From VRUE01 sp963701265 (GTDB lineage Bacteria; Actinomycetota; Thermoleophilia; Solirubrobacterales; 70-9): a stretch of DNA of 64,000 bases. Both the position numbers and the translations under genes were made by a program. The DNA is taken from the NCBI GenBank assembly GCA_963701265.1, contig OY969581.1, forward strand, positions 2,556,313 to 2,620,312, read 5' to 3'. Below the pieces are notes generated by a model. The model was not told the DNA's origin. It saw only the letters and a program-made list of their open reading frames with translations, and ran no database searches. Each line of letters begins with the position of its first letter. Position 1 is the stretch's first letter. This document shows, piece after piece, positions 39,673 to 48,965 of the stretch.

Positions 39673-41409
39673 ATGCAGAGAGGCGGGACCGTGAATTCAG
39701 GAAGGCAACTTCGCCGCTCCGGCCGGCTACACCGCTGGGTACCGGGGGTCAAGCTCATCCAGCAGTACCCCGGCCAATCCGCCCGGCCGGACCTGGTGGC
39801 GGGAGTTGTGCTGGCCGCGATCCTGGTCCCACAGGGAATGGCCTACGCGGAGCTCGCCGGGCTGCCGGCGGTCACCGGTCTCTACACGACGATCGCCTGC
39901 CTGGTGGGCTACGCCCTCTTCGGGCCTTCGCGGGTTCTGGTGCTCGGGCCGGACTCCTCGATCTCCCCTCTGATCCTCGCCTCGATCGCGCCCCTGTTGG
40001 TGGCGGGAGACCCGGGCTCGGCGATCGTCCTGGCGGGCATGCTCGCGATCTTCGTCGGCCTGATCGAGATCGGCCTCGGCCTCGGCAAGCTCGGCTTCGT
40101 CGCCGACCTGCTCTCGAAAGAGGTCCAGGTCGGTTACATGAACGGCCTCGGGATCACGATCATCGTCGGGCAGCTGCCGAAGCTGTTCGGGTTCTCGACC
40201 GACGCCGACTCGTTCCTCAGCGAGGTCAAGGCATTCGTGGACGGTCTCGGCCAGACGCACACCACCACGCTCGTGCTCGGGCTCGCGGTCCTCGGCATCC
40301 TGCTCCTGCTCCCGCTTGCGACCAAACGCCTGCCGGCGATCCTGGTCGGAGTCGTGGCGGCCACCGTCGCCTCGGCGGCCTTCGGCCTGGCCGACCACGG
40401 GGTCGCGACGGTCGGCTCCCTGCCCCAGGGAGTGCCCACCCCCGGCCTTCCCTGGACGAGTGCGGGGGACGTCCCGGCGCTGCTGCTGGCGGCGCTCGGC
40501 ATCACCCTGGTGTCGCTGACCGACACGATCGCGACCGCGACCAGCTTCGCGGCCCGGCGTGGAGAAGAGGTCAAGCCCGACCAGGAGATGATCGGCGTCG
40601 GCGCCGCGAACGTGGCGGCCGGCTTCTTCCAGGGGTTCGCGGTCTCGACCAGCGGTTCGAGAACCGCCGTCGCCGAGCAGTCGGGGGCGAAGACCCAGCT
40701 GGCCGGGCTGGTTGGGGCCGGCCTGGTCGCGGTCCTCCTCCTCTTCCTCAACTCACTGCTCGCCGACCTGCCGCAGGCGGCGCTCGCGGCGGTGGTGATC
40801 GCCGCGGCGGTATCGCTGATGAACCTTCCCCTGCTGCGCCGCTATTACGAGATGCGCAGAAGCGCGCTCGGCGTCTCCCTGGTGGCCACCGCCGGAGTCG
40901 TGCTGCTCGGCGTCCTGCAGGGAATCGTGGTTGCGGTCCTGCTCGCGATCATCCTCTTCTTCCGTCGCAACTGGTGGCCGCACGGTGCGGTTCTGGGGCG
41001 CCCCGAGGGAGTGGAGGGGTGGCACGACGTGACCGCCTACCCCGACGCCGAAGAGCTCCCCGGTGTTGTCGTCTATCGCTGGGAGGCGCCGCTGTTCTTC
41101 GCCAACGCGGGCAGGTTCCGCGACGAGATCAGGCGGCTCGCGCGCGAGCGCAATCCCGATTGGATCGTCCTGCAATGCGAGGCGATCACCGACGTCGACG
41201 TGACTGCGGCGGAGATGCTCGAGCAGCTCGATCGCGAGTTGAACGCATCCGGGGTACACCTCGCCTTCGTCGAGCTGCGCGATCGGCTCAAAGAGCTGAC
41301 CCTGCGCTACGGGCTGATGGAGACGCTCGACAAAGACCACTTCTACCCCTCGATCGAGGCGGCCGCAGCCGCGATTCGATCGGAGGGCGGGCGAGAACCG
41401 CCAGGCTGA
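39673..41409 (+). CDS. SulP family anion transporter with STAS domain
   Basis: A 578-residue protein from ATG 39673. A GTG at 39691 with GAGAGG upstream is an equally good start, and the frame is open back to 39511. The SulP signature is VLVPQGMAYAELAGLPAVTG with GLYTTIACLVGYALFGPSR. About 12 TM helices run to residue 440. The STAS domain covers about 455-570 (PGVVVYRWEAPLFFANAGRF, WIVLQCEAITDVDVTAAEML). Members carry sulfate, bicarbonate or other anions inward. No neighbouring carbonic anhydrase or sulfate gene indicates which. Confidence 0.9.
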   Translation: MQRGGTVNSGRQLRRSGRLHRWVPGVKLIQQYPGQSARPDLVAGVVLAAILVPQGMAYAELAGLPAVTGLYTTIACLVGYALFGPSRVLVLGPDSSISPLILASIAPLLVAGDPGSAIVLAGMLAIFVGLIEIGLGLGKLGFVADLLSKEVQVGYMNGLGITIIVGQLPKLFGFSTDADSFLSEVKAFVDGLGQTHTTTLVLGLAVLGILLLLPLATKRLPAILVGVVAATVASAAFGLADHGVATVGSLPQGVPTPGLPWTSAGDVPALLLAALGITLVSLTDTIATATSFAARRGEEVKPDQEMIGVGAANVAAGFFQGFAVSTSGSRTAVAEQSGAKTQLAGLVGAGLVAVLLLFLNSLLADLPQAALAAVVIAAAVSLMNLPLLRRYYEMRRSALGVSLVATAGVVLLGVLQGIVVAVLLAIILFFRRNWWPHGAVLGRPEGVEGWHDVTAYPDAEELPGVVVYRWEAPLFFANAGRFRDEIRRLARERNPDWIVLQCEAITDVDVTAAEMLEQLDRELNASGVHLAFVELRDRLKELTLRYGLMETLDKDHFYPSIEAAAAAIRSEGGREPPG

Positions 41410-41450
41410 CCATCTTCATACAGACCATTCCAGTCTCCTTTGAGTGTTGT

Positions 41451-41490
41451 CGGGGGCCGGTGCCTGCATCCCTTCAGACCCCGGCCCCCG
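41451..41490. terminator. GC-rich hairpin between convergent genes
   Basis: CGGGGGCCGG (41451-41460) pairs perfectly with CCGGCCCCCG (41481-41490) across a 20-base loop. It lies between the ends of the SulP gene (41409) and the double-TetR gene (41578), the expected site for a shared terminator. There is no clear T-tract. Confidence 0.5.
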
Positions 41491-41577
41491 CTCTCCCTTG
41501 CTCGACCCCCCGCCTGGCACCCCGAGCATCCAGCCCTACGCGCAGCTGCACAAACGCTCAGGAAAAGTGGTTCCTAT

Positions 41578-42888
41578 CTATGCCCCGACCTCGGCGACGA
41601 TCACGTCGACCGCGGCCGCCCCTCCCAGCGCCGGGGCAAGCGCGAGGTAGGAAAGCGCCGGCGCCGCGAGCGGCAGCTGGGCGCCGCGCCCTGAGGCGAC
41701 GAAGTGGTGGACAACGCCCCACATCGCCCCGATCGACGCTTCTGCCGCGAACTCGCTCGGCCGGCGGGTTGGCGGCGCTCCTCGCCGAAGCCTCGTCGCC
41801 AGCTTGGCGATCATCTCGCAGCGCCATTGGATCGCCTCGGAGCCCGGTGAGAAGACCTCGAGGAAGGCGAGGCCGGTGAACGTGGGGTCGCGCGCGAGGT
41901 GTTGGCAGAGGTCGACAACCATGCGGTGGATGCCGCTCGCCCAGTCGTCGGCAGTGAGGTAGAGGGGCGCCGCTGCGGCGAGGGTGCGATCGCTGAGCGT
42001 CTCGAGCGTGGCCAGAAAGCAGTCCCCCACGCCCTCGAAGTGGGTGTCGAAGCTGTGCCTGGAGACGCCGGCGGCGGCGCGTACCCGCGGCACTGTCAGG
42101 GTCGCGTACCCCTCCTTGCTTGCCAGCTTCGCCGTGGCCGCGAGGATCAGCGCGCGCTCGTCCTCCAGCGGCATAACGAGAGCGGTCTCGGGTAACGGCG
42201 GCACCCCCGCGGCCCCGAGGTCCGGTAGACGGACGACGTCCTCGTCACAGAAAGAGAGTGCCCACTGCAGCAGCTCGTCCCCGTCGAGCGCCAGTTGCCG
42301 CGGGTTACCGGAGAGCAGCCGCGCCCGGGCCAACCGGCTGCCAGCGGCGACGATGCCCTTCACCACCAGCGGCGGCAGCCTAGGGGCGTCGTCGGCGAGG
42401 GCGAGGTTCCTCGCCACCAGGGCCTCGAAGAGCCGGTTCGTACGCTGCATCCGCTCGATCGCGACGGCGCCGGCGGTGAAGGCCTCGACCAGGGCCAGCC
42501 GCGCTGCCTGCGGGCTGCCGGTGATCTGATCGGCGAAGGCGAGAAACCCGAGCCTGAGCCGCTCGCGCCACTCCTCCTCGCCCTCCGCGGCGGCGATGAC
42601 CCCGCGCACCGAGTGGCCGACGATGACGTCGTAGGCGGCGAGGAAGCACTCCTCCTTGCCGGCGAAGAGCTTGTAGAAGTCTCGCTTCGAGATCCGGGCG
42701 CGGTTGGCCAGCTCCGCCACGGAGATGGCGTTGTACCCGTGCTCGGCGACGAGCTCGATCATCGCCTCATTCAGCCGCCCGCGCTGGTGCGCGGCGACCT
42801 CCTTCGCCGAATGTCCCGGCCCCGGTTTCAGCGGCGGATAGCGGGTGCTCCGCGTTCGCGCACCTCGCGATGAGTTCCTTGGTGACAC
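41578..42888 (-). CDS. Double TetR regulator (two TetR units in one chain)
   Basis: A 436-residue protein with GTG start 42888. The first HTH is YNAISVAELANRARISKRDF with YKLFAGKEECFLAAYD (about residues 50-88). A complete helical domain follows. A second HTH, YATLTVPRVRAAAGVSRHSF with DTHFEGVGDCFLATLE, lies at about 260-298 and has its own C-terminal domain. The chain is thus about twice a normal TetR (200 residues) and may act as a monomeric pseudo-dimer. It lies 74 bp from the start side of the MFS gene's end, with no divergent partner. Its target is unknown. Confidence 0.88.
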   Translation of the reverse strand: MSPRNSSRGARTRSTRYPPLKPGPGHSAKEVAAHQRGRLNEAMIELVAEHGYNAISVAELANRARISKRDFYKLFAGKEECFLAAYDVIVGHSVRGVIAAAEGEEEWRERLRLGFLAFADQITGSPQAARLALVEAFTAGAVAIERMQRTNRLFEALVARNLALADDAPRLPPLVVKGIVAAGSRLARARLLSGNPRQLALDGDELLQWALSFCDEDVVRLPDLGAAGVPPLPETALVMPLEDERALILAATAKLASKEGYATLTVPRVRAAAGVSRHSFDTHFEGVGDCFLATLETLSDRTLAAAAPLYLTADDWASGIHRMVVDLCQHLARDPTFTGLAFLEVFSPGSEAIQWRCEMIAKLATRLRRGAPPTRRPSEFAAEASIGAMWGVVHHFVASGRGAQLPLAAPALSYLALAPALGGAAAVDVIVAEVGA

Positions 42889-42962
42889 TTCGTCAATACC
42901 AAAACGGCGAGTACGCCAAAGCTGCTACGCCAGATCGGCAAACGATGAAGCAGGGGATCTGC

Positions 42963-44564
42963 CTAAACGACCACCCCGCCCTCGATCGGGGCGGGCGGGT
43001 CAATTTCCCGCAGCCGCATCATCCGGAAGGAATTGAAGAGCCCGATCAGGCTGGCGATGATCGGAACGAGCAGCGCTACCTGCAGGGAGCGGTTCGTCGC
43101 GTCGGTGTTGATGCTGATGACTTCATCCTGAACCGCCTCTGGCTCTTCGGCGAGCAGCTGTTCGAGCTTCGCACTGCTCGTCACTTCCGCGTCTTCATCG
43201 AGCTTGTCGGCGATCTGCTGTTGCTGGTCGGCCGGGATCACGTCGCTCGCTTTGGTCATGTTGGTGAAGCTGAGCGAGAGGACAGCCAGCAGCACGCCCC
43301 CCGCCATTGCCAGCCCGAACGAAAGCCCGAAGGACCCCGCCGCCGAATTCACCCCCGCCGCCTCGCTGATCCGCTCCTCGTCAATCGGGGCCAGCGTGTA
43401 GTTGTTGAGCTGGGAAACCAGCAGGCCGAGCCCGGCTCCGGCCAACACCAGTGGGATGACCAAGTACCAGCCGGAGTCCGCCTCGGGCACGATCGGGATC
43501 AGCAACGCCATGCCAACGGTGCTGAGCGCGAATCCCCAGCGGATGATCGAGGCGGGGCGGTGATTCCCGGCCCGCCGCCCCGCGAGAATCGCCGCCGCGA
43601 ACATGGTCAGCGACAGCGGCGCGAGGGTCAGGCCGGTCTGCAGCGCGTTGTATTCGAGCGAGATCTGAAGGAAGATCGGCAGCGCGATCATCGCTCCGCC
43701 GAGGGTGATGTTCTGCAGCGCCTGCTGGGAGATTCCGAGCCTGAAGTTGGGGTGGCGGAAAAGGTCTGGGTCAAGCAGGGCCGGCTTCCCTTCACGGTGG
43801 CGGCGGACCAGCCAACGGGCCAACGCCCAGAGCGCAAGCGCGCCGATTGCGATCGTCAGCCCGACGAACTCGCCCCCCTCCTGCCAGACCAGAATCCCCA
43901 GGACCACGCCGCCCATGCCGATGACCGAGAGGACGGCCCCTCTTACGTCGATTTGGCGAGGGCCGGTGTAAGGCACATCGCGGATGAGCTTGATGTTGAA
44001 CAGGACGACCGCGATCACCACCAGCTCGAGGAAGAAGCCGACCCGCCAGGAGAGGAAGGTCGTGACGAAGCCGCCAAGGAGCGGTCCAACCGCCGCCGCG
44101 ACGGCGGCGGATGCGCCAACCAAGGCATACGCCTTCTTCTGTGCCTTGCCCTCGAAGTTGCCGCGAATCAGCGACTGCATTGCCGGCAGCAGCAGAGAGG
44201 CACCGAGGCCGCCGAGGATTGCCCAGAAGGCAATGATCGTCCCGAGATCCTGCGCCAGCGTCATCGCCAGGGCACCGGTCGCATAGCCCAGCAGGCCCAG
44301 CACAAACGCGCGCTTTCGCCCGATCAGGTCGCCGACCTTGCTGCTGATCAGGATGAACGCCGCGGAGACCAGGGCCTCCAGCGCGATCGCCGACTGGACA
44401 CCGCTGACGGTCGTGTCGAGATCGCCGACCACGGCGGAGATCGAGACGTTCATCAGCGAGGTGTCGACGACGAGCACGAACATCGCCATCGCGAGAACAA
44501 ACGCCAACCGCGGGCCGCCCGCTCCTTCCGAACCGGCAGGAGCGGGCGCTGGTGTCACAGACAC
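42963..44564 (-). CDS. MFS drug exporter, DHA2 (14-TM) family
   Basis: A 533-residue protein with GTG start 44564 and 14 predicted TM helices. Signatures are LAFVLAMAMFVLVVDTSLMN in TM1, the motif A-like SSKVGDLIGRKRAFVLGLLG, and ASLLLPAMQSLIRGNFEGKA. An extracytoplasmic loop rich in Glu/Asp lies before the last helix. DHA2 members export drugs, dyes or lipids by proton antiport. The start directly follows the stop of the SHOCT gene (TGAGTG), so they form an operon. The double-TetR gene downstream is on the same strand. Confidence 0.9.
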   Translation of the reverse strand: MSVTPAPAPAGSEGAGGPRLAFVLAMAMFVLVVDTSLMNVSISAVVGDLDTTVSGVQSAIALEALVSAAFILISSKVGDLIGRKRAFVLGLLGYATGALAMTLAQDLGTIIAFWAILGGLGASLLLPAMQSLIRGNFEGKAQKKAYALVGASAAVAAAVGPLLGGFVTTFLSWRVGFFLELVVIAVVLFNIKLIRDVPYTGPRQIDVRGAVLSVIGMGGVVLGILVWQEGGEFVGLTIAIGALALWALARWLVRRHREGKPALLDPDLFRHPNFRLGISQQALQNITLGGAMIALPIFLQISLEYNALQTGLTLAPLSLTMFAAAILAGRRAGNHRPASIIRWGFALSTVGMALLIPIVPEADSGWYLVIPLVLAGAGLGLLVSQLNNYTLAPIDEERISEAAGVNSAAGSFGLSFGLAMAGGVLLAVLSLSFTNMTKASDVIPADQQQQIADKLDEDAEVTSSAKLEQLLAEEPEAVQDEVISINTDATNRSLQVALLVPIIASLIGLFNSFRMMRLREIDPPAPIEGGVVV

Positions 44565-44963
44565 TCAGGCAAGCAACTTCGACTTCGCCTGCTCGAACTC
44601 CTCAGCCGACAATGCTCCTTTGTCCTTCAACTCGGCGAGCTTGTGGAGTTCATCGGCGGGAGAGCCGGTCTGCGCCTGCTCTCGAACGTAGCTGTCGAAC
44701 TCCTTCTTGGCATCGACCTGCGCCTTGATCGTGCGGTCGCGCATCCCGTTTCCGCGAACGATCAGATAGAGCAGCACCCCGAGGAACGGCAGGAAGACCA
44801 GGAAGAACACCCAAACGGCCTTTGCCACTCCCGAGAGCTCATGGTCACGAAAGAGGTCCGAGATGACCGAGATGAGAATCCAGATCCAGGCGAAGAGCAA
44901 AAAGAACTCGAAGATGAAGAGCAGCCCTTCACCAAAGCTGATGTCTGCAAGCAGCACGGTCAT
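44565..44963 (-). CDS. Membrane protein with PLDc_N-like helices and SHOCT domain
   Basis: A 132-residue protein with ATG 44963 and AGGAGG directly upstream. Two TM helices (about 10-35 and 48-68) with FLVFLPFLGVLLYLIVRGNG resemble the N-terminal phospholipase D-nuclease (PLDc_N) membrane domain. The C-terminal 30 residues (ELHKLAELKDKGALSAEEFE) are a SHOCT domain, a short helical tag found at the ends of oligomerising bacterial proteins. The function is unknown. It is the first gene of the operon with the MFS exporter. Confidence 0.85.
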   Translation of the reverse strand: MTVLLADISFGEGLLFIFEFFLLFAWIWILISVISDLFRDHELSGVAKAVWVFFLVFLPFLGVLLYLIVRGNGMRDRTIKAQVDAKKEFDSYVREQAQTGSPADELHKLAELKDKGALSAEEFEQAKSKLLA

Positions 44964-45021
44964 CCTCCTGTTTGGTCCGGTTGGCGCCTAAAGCAAAAGA
45001 TTTCTTATCCGAAATCTAAGT

Positions 45022-46128
45022 TCATCCTGTCACGGATCCTTCGACCTGCTCTGGCGACGAGCGGGCGGCGCTGAGCTCGGCGGAGATCCTGACCGCTGCG
45101 GAGACGAGGGGAGCGGCGAGGATGAGGCCGATCGTGCCGAATAGGCAGCCGCCGGCAATGGTGGCGATCAGAACCGCCAGGGGGTGGAGGTCGAGCGCGG
45201 CGCCGTAGGCGATCGGCTGCACCAGCTGCTGGAGCACGCCGTTGGCGAGGAGGACGATCACCGCGATCGCCAGGGCCGCCTCGGGTCCCTGGCCACCCAG
45301 CGCAATCAGAACCGCGAACGCCCCCGCCGTCCAGGCACCGAGATAGGGGACGTAGCCACCGACGAATGTGACGATGGCAATCGTCGCCGGCAGCGGCACC
45401 CCGAGCAGCAGCGCCCCGGCGCCAACCAGCAGCGCGCTCCAGGCGGCCACGATCGTGACCCCGACGAAGTAGCCGCGCAGGGAGCGGGATACCTGACCCA
45501 ACACGGTGTGAGCAACCGGGACCGGCATGCCGAGGTGGCGCTCGACGAACCTGGCGAGCGTCGGCGCGTCCTTGAGCATGAAGAAGAGGCTGATGGCGGT
45601 GAAGGAGAGGAAGACGGCGAGCCCGGCCAGCTTGTCGACGCCGCCGAGCAGGCCGCCGGTCAGAGCCTTGAAGCCGGCGCTGATCGAGGTGCTCGCGTGC
45701 TGGTTGGCGTCCGCGGCGGTGGACGAAGCCACGCCGAGATCCCTGACCCACGACTCGATCTCGTCCGCGCCGGCATGAAGTCTGCCGCTGAGGCTGTCAG
45801 CCTGGCTGGCGATGCCGCTCATGACGATGAGGCCGACGCCGACGCCGACCAGGACGATGCCGAGGAAGACGAGCACCGCACCGGCTCCCCTCGGCACCCC
45901 GTGGCGCTTCAACCAGTCGACCATCGGCACGGTGACCGAGGCGACGATCGCCGCCGTCACCACCGGCATCACGATCGTCTGCGTCTGCGCCAGCAGGAAG
46001 ATCGCGCCGACCAGCGCCGCGCCGACCCCCACCAGCAGCCAGGCGCTGGAACCGAGGTCCCGCAGCCAGGTCGGAGCGGAGAACATCCCGCTCAGCTCGG
46101 CGGGATCGATCTCGGGCTTCGGGCTCAT
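45022..46128 (-). CDS. AI-2E family transporter (PerM-like)
   Basis: A 368-residue protein from ATG 46128; the upstream open frame to 46794 is antisense to the hydrolase gene and was dropped. There are about eight TM helices in the AI-2E layout, with an extracytoplasmic helical segment (ADEIESWVRDLGVASSTAAD). The conserved end is GNGVLQQLVQPIAYGAALDL-type, with HPLAVLIATIAGGCLFGTIG and LAAPLVSAAVRI. Members move small signals, or protons/sodium, across the membrane, and the true substrate is unclear. It is divergent from the metallo-hydrolase gene by 54 bp. Confidence 0.88.
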   Translation of the reverse strand: MSPKPEIDPAELSGMFSAPTWLRDLGSSAWLLVGVGAALVGAIFLLAQTQTIVMPVVTAAIVASVTVPMVDWLKRHGVPRGAGAVLVFLGIVLVGVGVGLIVMSGIASQADSLSGRLHAGADEIESWVRDLGVASSTAADANQHASTSISAGFKALTGGLLGGVDKLAGLAVFLSFTAISLFFMLKDAPTLARFVERHLGMPVPVAHTVLGQVSRSLRGYFVGVTIVAAWSALLVGAGALLLGVPLPATIAIVTFVGGYVPYLGAWTAGAFAVLIALGGQGPEAALAIAVIVLLANGVLQQLVQPIAYGAALDLHPLAVLIATIAGGCLFGTIGLILAAPLVSAAVRISAELSAARSSPEQVEGSVTG

Positions 46129-46182
46129 CGGAGCGCCGGACGATACGCAGCGCCCCCGACACGGCCACGGCGGGACCGCGCG

Positions 46183-46944
46183 GTGAGCACGGCGGCTCGG
46201 GTCACCTACGTCGGCCACGCGACCGTCCTGATCGAGATCGACGGCGTCCGCCTGCTCACCGATCCGGTGCTGCGGCGCCGAGTCGGCCCACTGGGTCGCC
46301 ACGGGGCGCTTCCCGACCCGCGACTGGCGGAGGACGTCGACGCGGTGCTGATCTCCCACCTCCACCACGACCACGCCGACGTGCCCTCCCTGCGCCGGCT
46401 GAGCAGGACGGTGCCGGTGCTCGCCGCACCGGGAGCGGGGGACTTCCTCGCGCGGCTCGGCTTCGGCGACGTCCGTGAGCTCGCCCCGGGCAACTCCGGC
46501 AGCGTCGGCGGCGTCCGCGTCACCGCTACCGAAGCGAACCACCCGCCCAGCGGGCGGCGCTTCGAGCGCGCCTCGCGGGCGGTCGGCTTCGAGCTGAGCG
46601 GGCAGCGGCGCATCTACTTTGCCGGCGACACCGACCTCTTCGACGGCATGGAGGCGATCGGTGGCGGCGAGCTCGACCTCGCCCTGCTGCCGATCTGGGG
46701 CTGGGGCACGAACATCGGCGCCGGGCACCTCGACCCCGAGCGGGCGGCGCGGGCCGCGGCGCTGCTCTCGCCGCGAGCGGTGGTGCCGATCCACTGGGGC
46801 ACGCTCTACCCGCTCGGGCTGGCGCGGCTGCGCCCCGAGCCGCTGCGCGCGCCCGCGCGCGAGTTCGCCACCTGGATGCGCGAGCTGGCGCCTCAGGTGG
46901 AGCTGCGGGTGCTGGCGCCGGGCGAGGCGACCTCGCTCGCGTAA
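46183..46944 (+). CDS. MBL-fold metallo-hydrolase (UlaG/NAPE-PLD-like)
   Basis: A 253-residue protein with GTG start 46183. It opens ARVTYVGHATVLIEIDGVRL and has the zinc motif SHLHHDHAD (HxHxDH), then ATEANHPPSGRRF, YFAGDTDLF and VPIHWGT, giving the five metal-ligand regions of the metallo-beta-lactamase fold. The closest layout is the UlaG/NAPE-PLD branch, which hydrolyses phosphodiesters, lactones or N-acyl-phosphatidylethanolamine. Its 3' end overlaps the convergent phosphatase gene by 52 bp. The phospholipid-type operon next door is suggestive but proves nothing about the substrate. Confidence 0.87.
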   Translation: MSTAARVTYVGHATVLIEIDGVRLLTDPVLRRRVGPLGRHGALPDPRLAEDVDAVLISHLHHDHADVPSLRRLSRTVPVLAAPGAGDFLARLGFGDVRELAPGNSGSVGGVRVTATEANHPPSGRRFERASRAVGFELSGQRRIYFAGDTDLFDGMEAIGGGELDLALLPIWGWGTNIGAGHLDPERAARAAALLSPRAVVPIHWGTLYPLGLARLRPEPLRAPAREFATWMRELAPQVELRVLAPGEATSLA

Positions 46945-48965
46945 CCGTCGTGCCCGAGGCCGGCGAGCCAGCCCCGGAAGACCCGGTGGACCCGCTCGGC
47001 GCCGACCACGTCCTCCTCGGGCCAGGCGAGCTCGGCGGGATGCAGCACGAAGGGGTGGGCCTGGGTCCCGCCCATGCCGCCGTGCGAGCCGACCAGCTCC
47101 TCGAAGGCGGCGACCTCGCCGAACTGCGGCCAGTAGGTGCTGTTGACCATCAGGTCGGCGCAGTGGGGGAAGCCGTCGGTGCGCCGCAGATGGTCGGCGG
47201 CGTACGGGCCGAACGGCTCGAGCGGGTCCTCGCCCTCGACCCGATCTTCGTCAAGGAAATGGATCCCCCCGGCGCCGATCGCGAGCGCACCGACGCGCTC
47301 CGAGCGGACCATGACGAAGCCGATCCCGGGGTGGTCGCGGAGCGCCGGGACCAGCAGTGGGTAGAGCGCCTCGAGCCGCTCCAGGGACACCCGTCCGGGC
47401 TCGCGGGGAAAGCTGATCAGGCCGAGGCAGCCCGAGGCCATCACCGAGAGCTCGGGCACCTCTCCCCCGTGCGCCCGGTCCACCTCATCGCGGACGTCGG
47501 CGTCGAGCGTCACCACGCCGTCGGCGCGGCGGCCGCGGGTCGCCGTGCGGACCGTGCGCGCCGCGATCGTGTCGTCGCGGGCGACCTCGGTCAGGCCGGC
47601 GCTGAGGTAGGCGAGCGCGTCGTCCTCCCCCTCCTCGACCGCGATCGTGCTCTCCGGGTCGCAGGCCGAGCGCACCAGGTCCTCGAGCGTTTCCCCGTAG
47701 CGGTCGCGGAAGGTTTCCCCCTGCGACTGGCCGTGGTCGGAGAGGACGACCAGCCGGTAGGGGCGGGGAGCGTCGGTGCAGGCGAGGGCGATCCTGGCGA
47801 TCTGGCGGTCGAGGTCGCGCAGCACAGCGAGGGCGTCGTCGCGTTCGATCCCGGAGTGGTGGGCGACCTCGTCGTAGGCGAGGAAGGTCGTGTAGACGAG
47901 CGGGCGGCCGGCGAGGACGTCGCCGACGACGCTGGCGACCTGGAGGTCACGCTGGACGACCGTTGCCCAGGCGCGCACGGCGGCGTAGGAGCGCGGCCGG
48001 GCGATCCGGGGGCGGACGTCGTCGCGGAGCTGGCGCCGCACCGCCCGGCGCTCGCGGAAGATGTCGACGAAGGCCAGCACGAGCGTGCGCGCGACCGCGT
48101 AGGGACGGGCGAAGTAGGCCGCGTAGTCGACCCCGATCGGCCGCCGGCGGTGCAGCACCGTGCTCATCGTCAGCATCGAGTGCGGCGCGTCGCCGGAGAG
48201 GATGTTGGCGCGGCTGGCACCGCCCGCGTGCAGCAGTCCCCGCCCATCGGAGTGCCGCCGCTCCAGCTCTTCGGCGTCGCGCGGGTGGTTGGTGACGATC
48301 GCCGCGCCGCGGTCCTTCTCCCACCAGCGGAAGGCCGGCATGTCCTCGTTGGAGCCGTGCAGCAGGCCCGCCTGGCAGGCGCCGGTCTGCGAGGACCAGT
48401 CGGTCTCCCACCTGCTCAGCCGGTGGGAGCCGCGGCGCAGCCAGGCGGCGAGGTTGGGCGCATCGCCGGCGGCCAGCGCCCGGTGCAGGACGTCGTGGGC
48501 GAGCCCGTCGATCTCCAGGAAGAGGACGCCCGGCACCTCGCTCTCCACGCGCTGCCCGCGCCGCCGCATCTGCCGGCGGACGACGTTGCGGTACCAGGAG
48601 TCGTCTTCGTCGATCGCCAGCAGCGAGTAGAAGCCGGCGGTGAGCGCCGTCATCGCGACCGCGACGACGATCCCCTCGAGCACCCCGTCGAGGTGGGCGC
48701 CGGGCAGGAGGTTGACGGCGAAGGTGACGAGAACGCCGTTGAGGAGCAGGGCTGCGCCGCCCAGGGTGAGGACCGTGAGCGGCAGCGCGATCCGCGCCAG
48801 GACCGGCCAGATCAGCGCGTTGAGCAGGCCGATCGCCGCCGCCGCGCCGAGCGCGGCGAGGGCACCGTCGAGGACGAAACCGGAGAGCAGCTCGGAGAGC
48901 AGCAGCAGGGAGAGGGCGTCGAGCAGCAGAACGAGCAGGGCGCGCCAGACGATGCGGATGTTCAT
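46893..48965 (-). CDS. Alkaline phosphatase superfamily protein with holin-like membrane domain
   Basis: A 690-residue protein from ATG 48965. Residues 1-115 carry four TM helices in a phage-holin-4/DUF4345-like arrangement (IGLLNALIWPVLARIALPLT, LLPGAHLDGVL). Next is an alkaline phosphatase/phosphodiesterase fold: PGVLFLEIDGLAHDVL (metal Asp), SSQTGACQAGLLHG (nucleophile region), TTFLAYDEVAHHSG, VVLSDHGQSQG (Asp-His pair) and VGSHGGMGG. It probably hydrolyses or transfers a phosphate group on lipid or wall material at the outer face of the membrane. It overlaps the PAP2 gene start (ATGA), and the operon continues back to the lipid kinase. Confidence 0.87.
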   Translation of the reverse strand: MNIRIVWRALLVLLLDALSLLLLSELLSGFVLDGALAALGAAAAIGLLNALIWPVLARIALPLTVLTLGGAALLLNGVLVTFAVNLLPGAHLDGVLEGIVVAVAMTALTAGFYSLLAIDEDDSWYRNVVRRQMRRRGQRVESEVPGVLFLEIDGLAHDVLHRALAAGDAPNLAAWLRRGSHRLSRWETDWSSQTGACQAGLLHGSNEDMPAFRWWEKDRGAAIVTNHPRDAEELERRHSDGRGLLHAGGASRANILSGDAPHSMLTMSTVLHRRRPIGVDYAAYFARPYAVARTLVLAFVDIFRERRAVRRQLRDDVRPRIARPRSYAAVRAWATVVQRDLQVASVVGDVLAGRPLVYTTFLAYDEVAHHSGIERDDALAVLRDLDRQIARIALACTDAPRPYRLVVLSDHGQSQGETFRDRYGETLEDLVRSACDPESTIAVEEGEDDALAYLSAGLTEVARDDTIAARTVRTATRGRRADGVVTLDADVRDEVDRAHGGEVPELSVMASGCLGLISFPREPGRVSLERLEALYPLLVPALRDHPGIGFVMVRSERVGALAIGAGGIHFLDEDRVEGEDPLEPFGPYAADHLRRTDGFPHCADLMVNSTYWPQFGEVAAFEELVGSHGGMGGTQAHPFVLHPAELAWPEEDVVGAERVHRVFRGWLAGLGHDGYASEVASPGASTRSST

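Noticed and set aside
46129..46794. N-terminal extension of the AI-2E transporter
   Set aside because: The open frame is antisense to the metallo-hydrolase gene, and the transporter's conserved start is ATG 46128.
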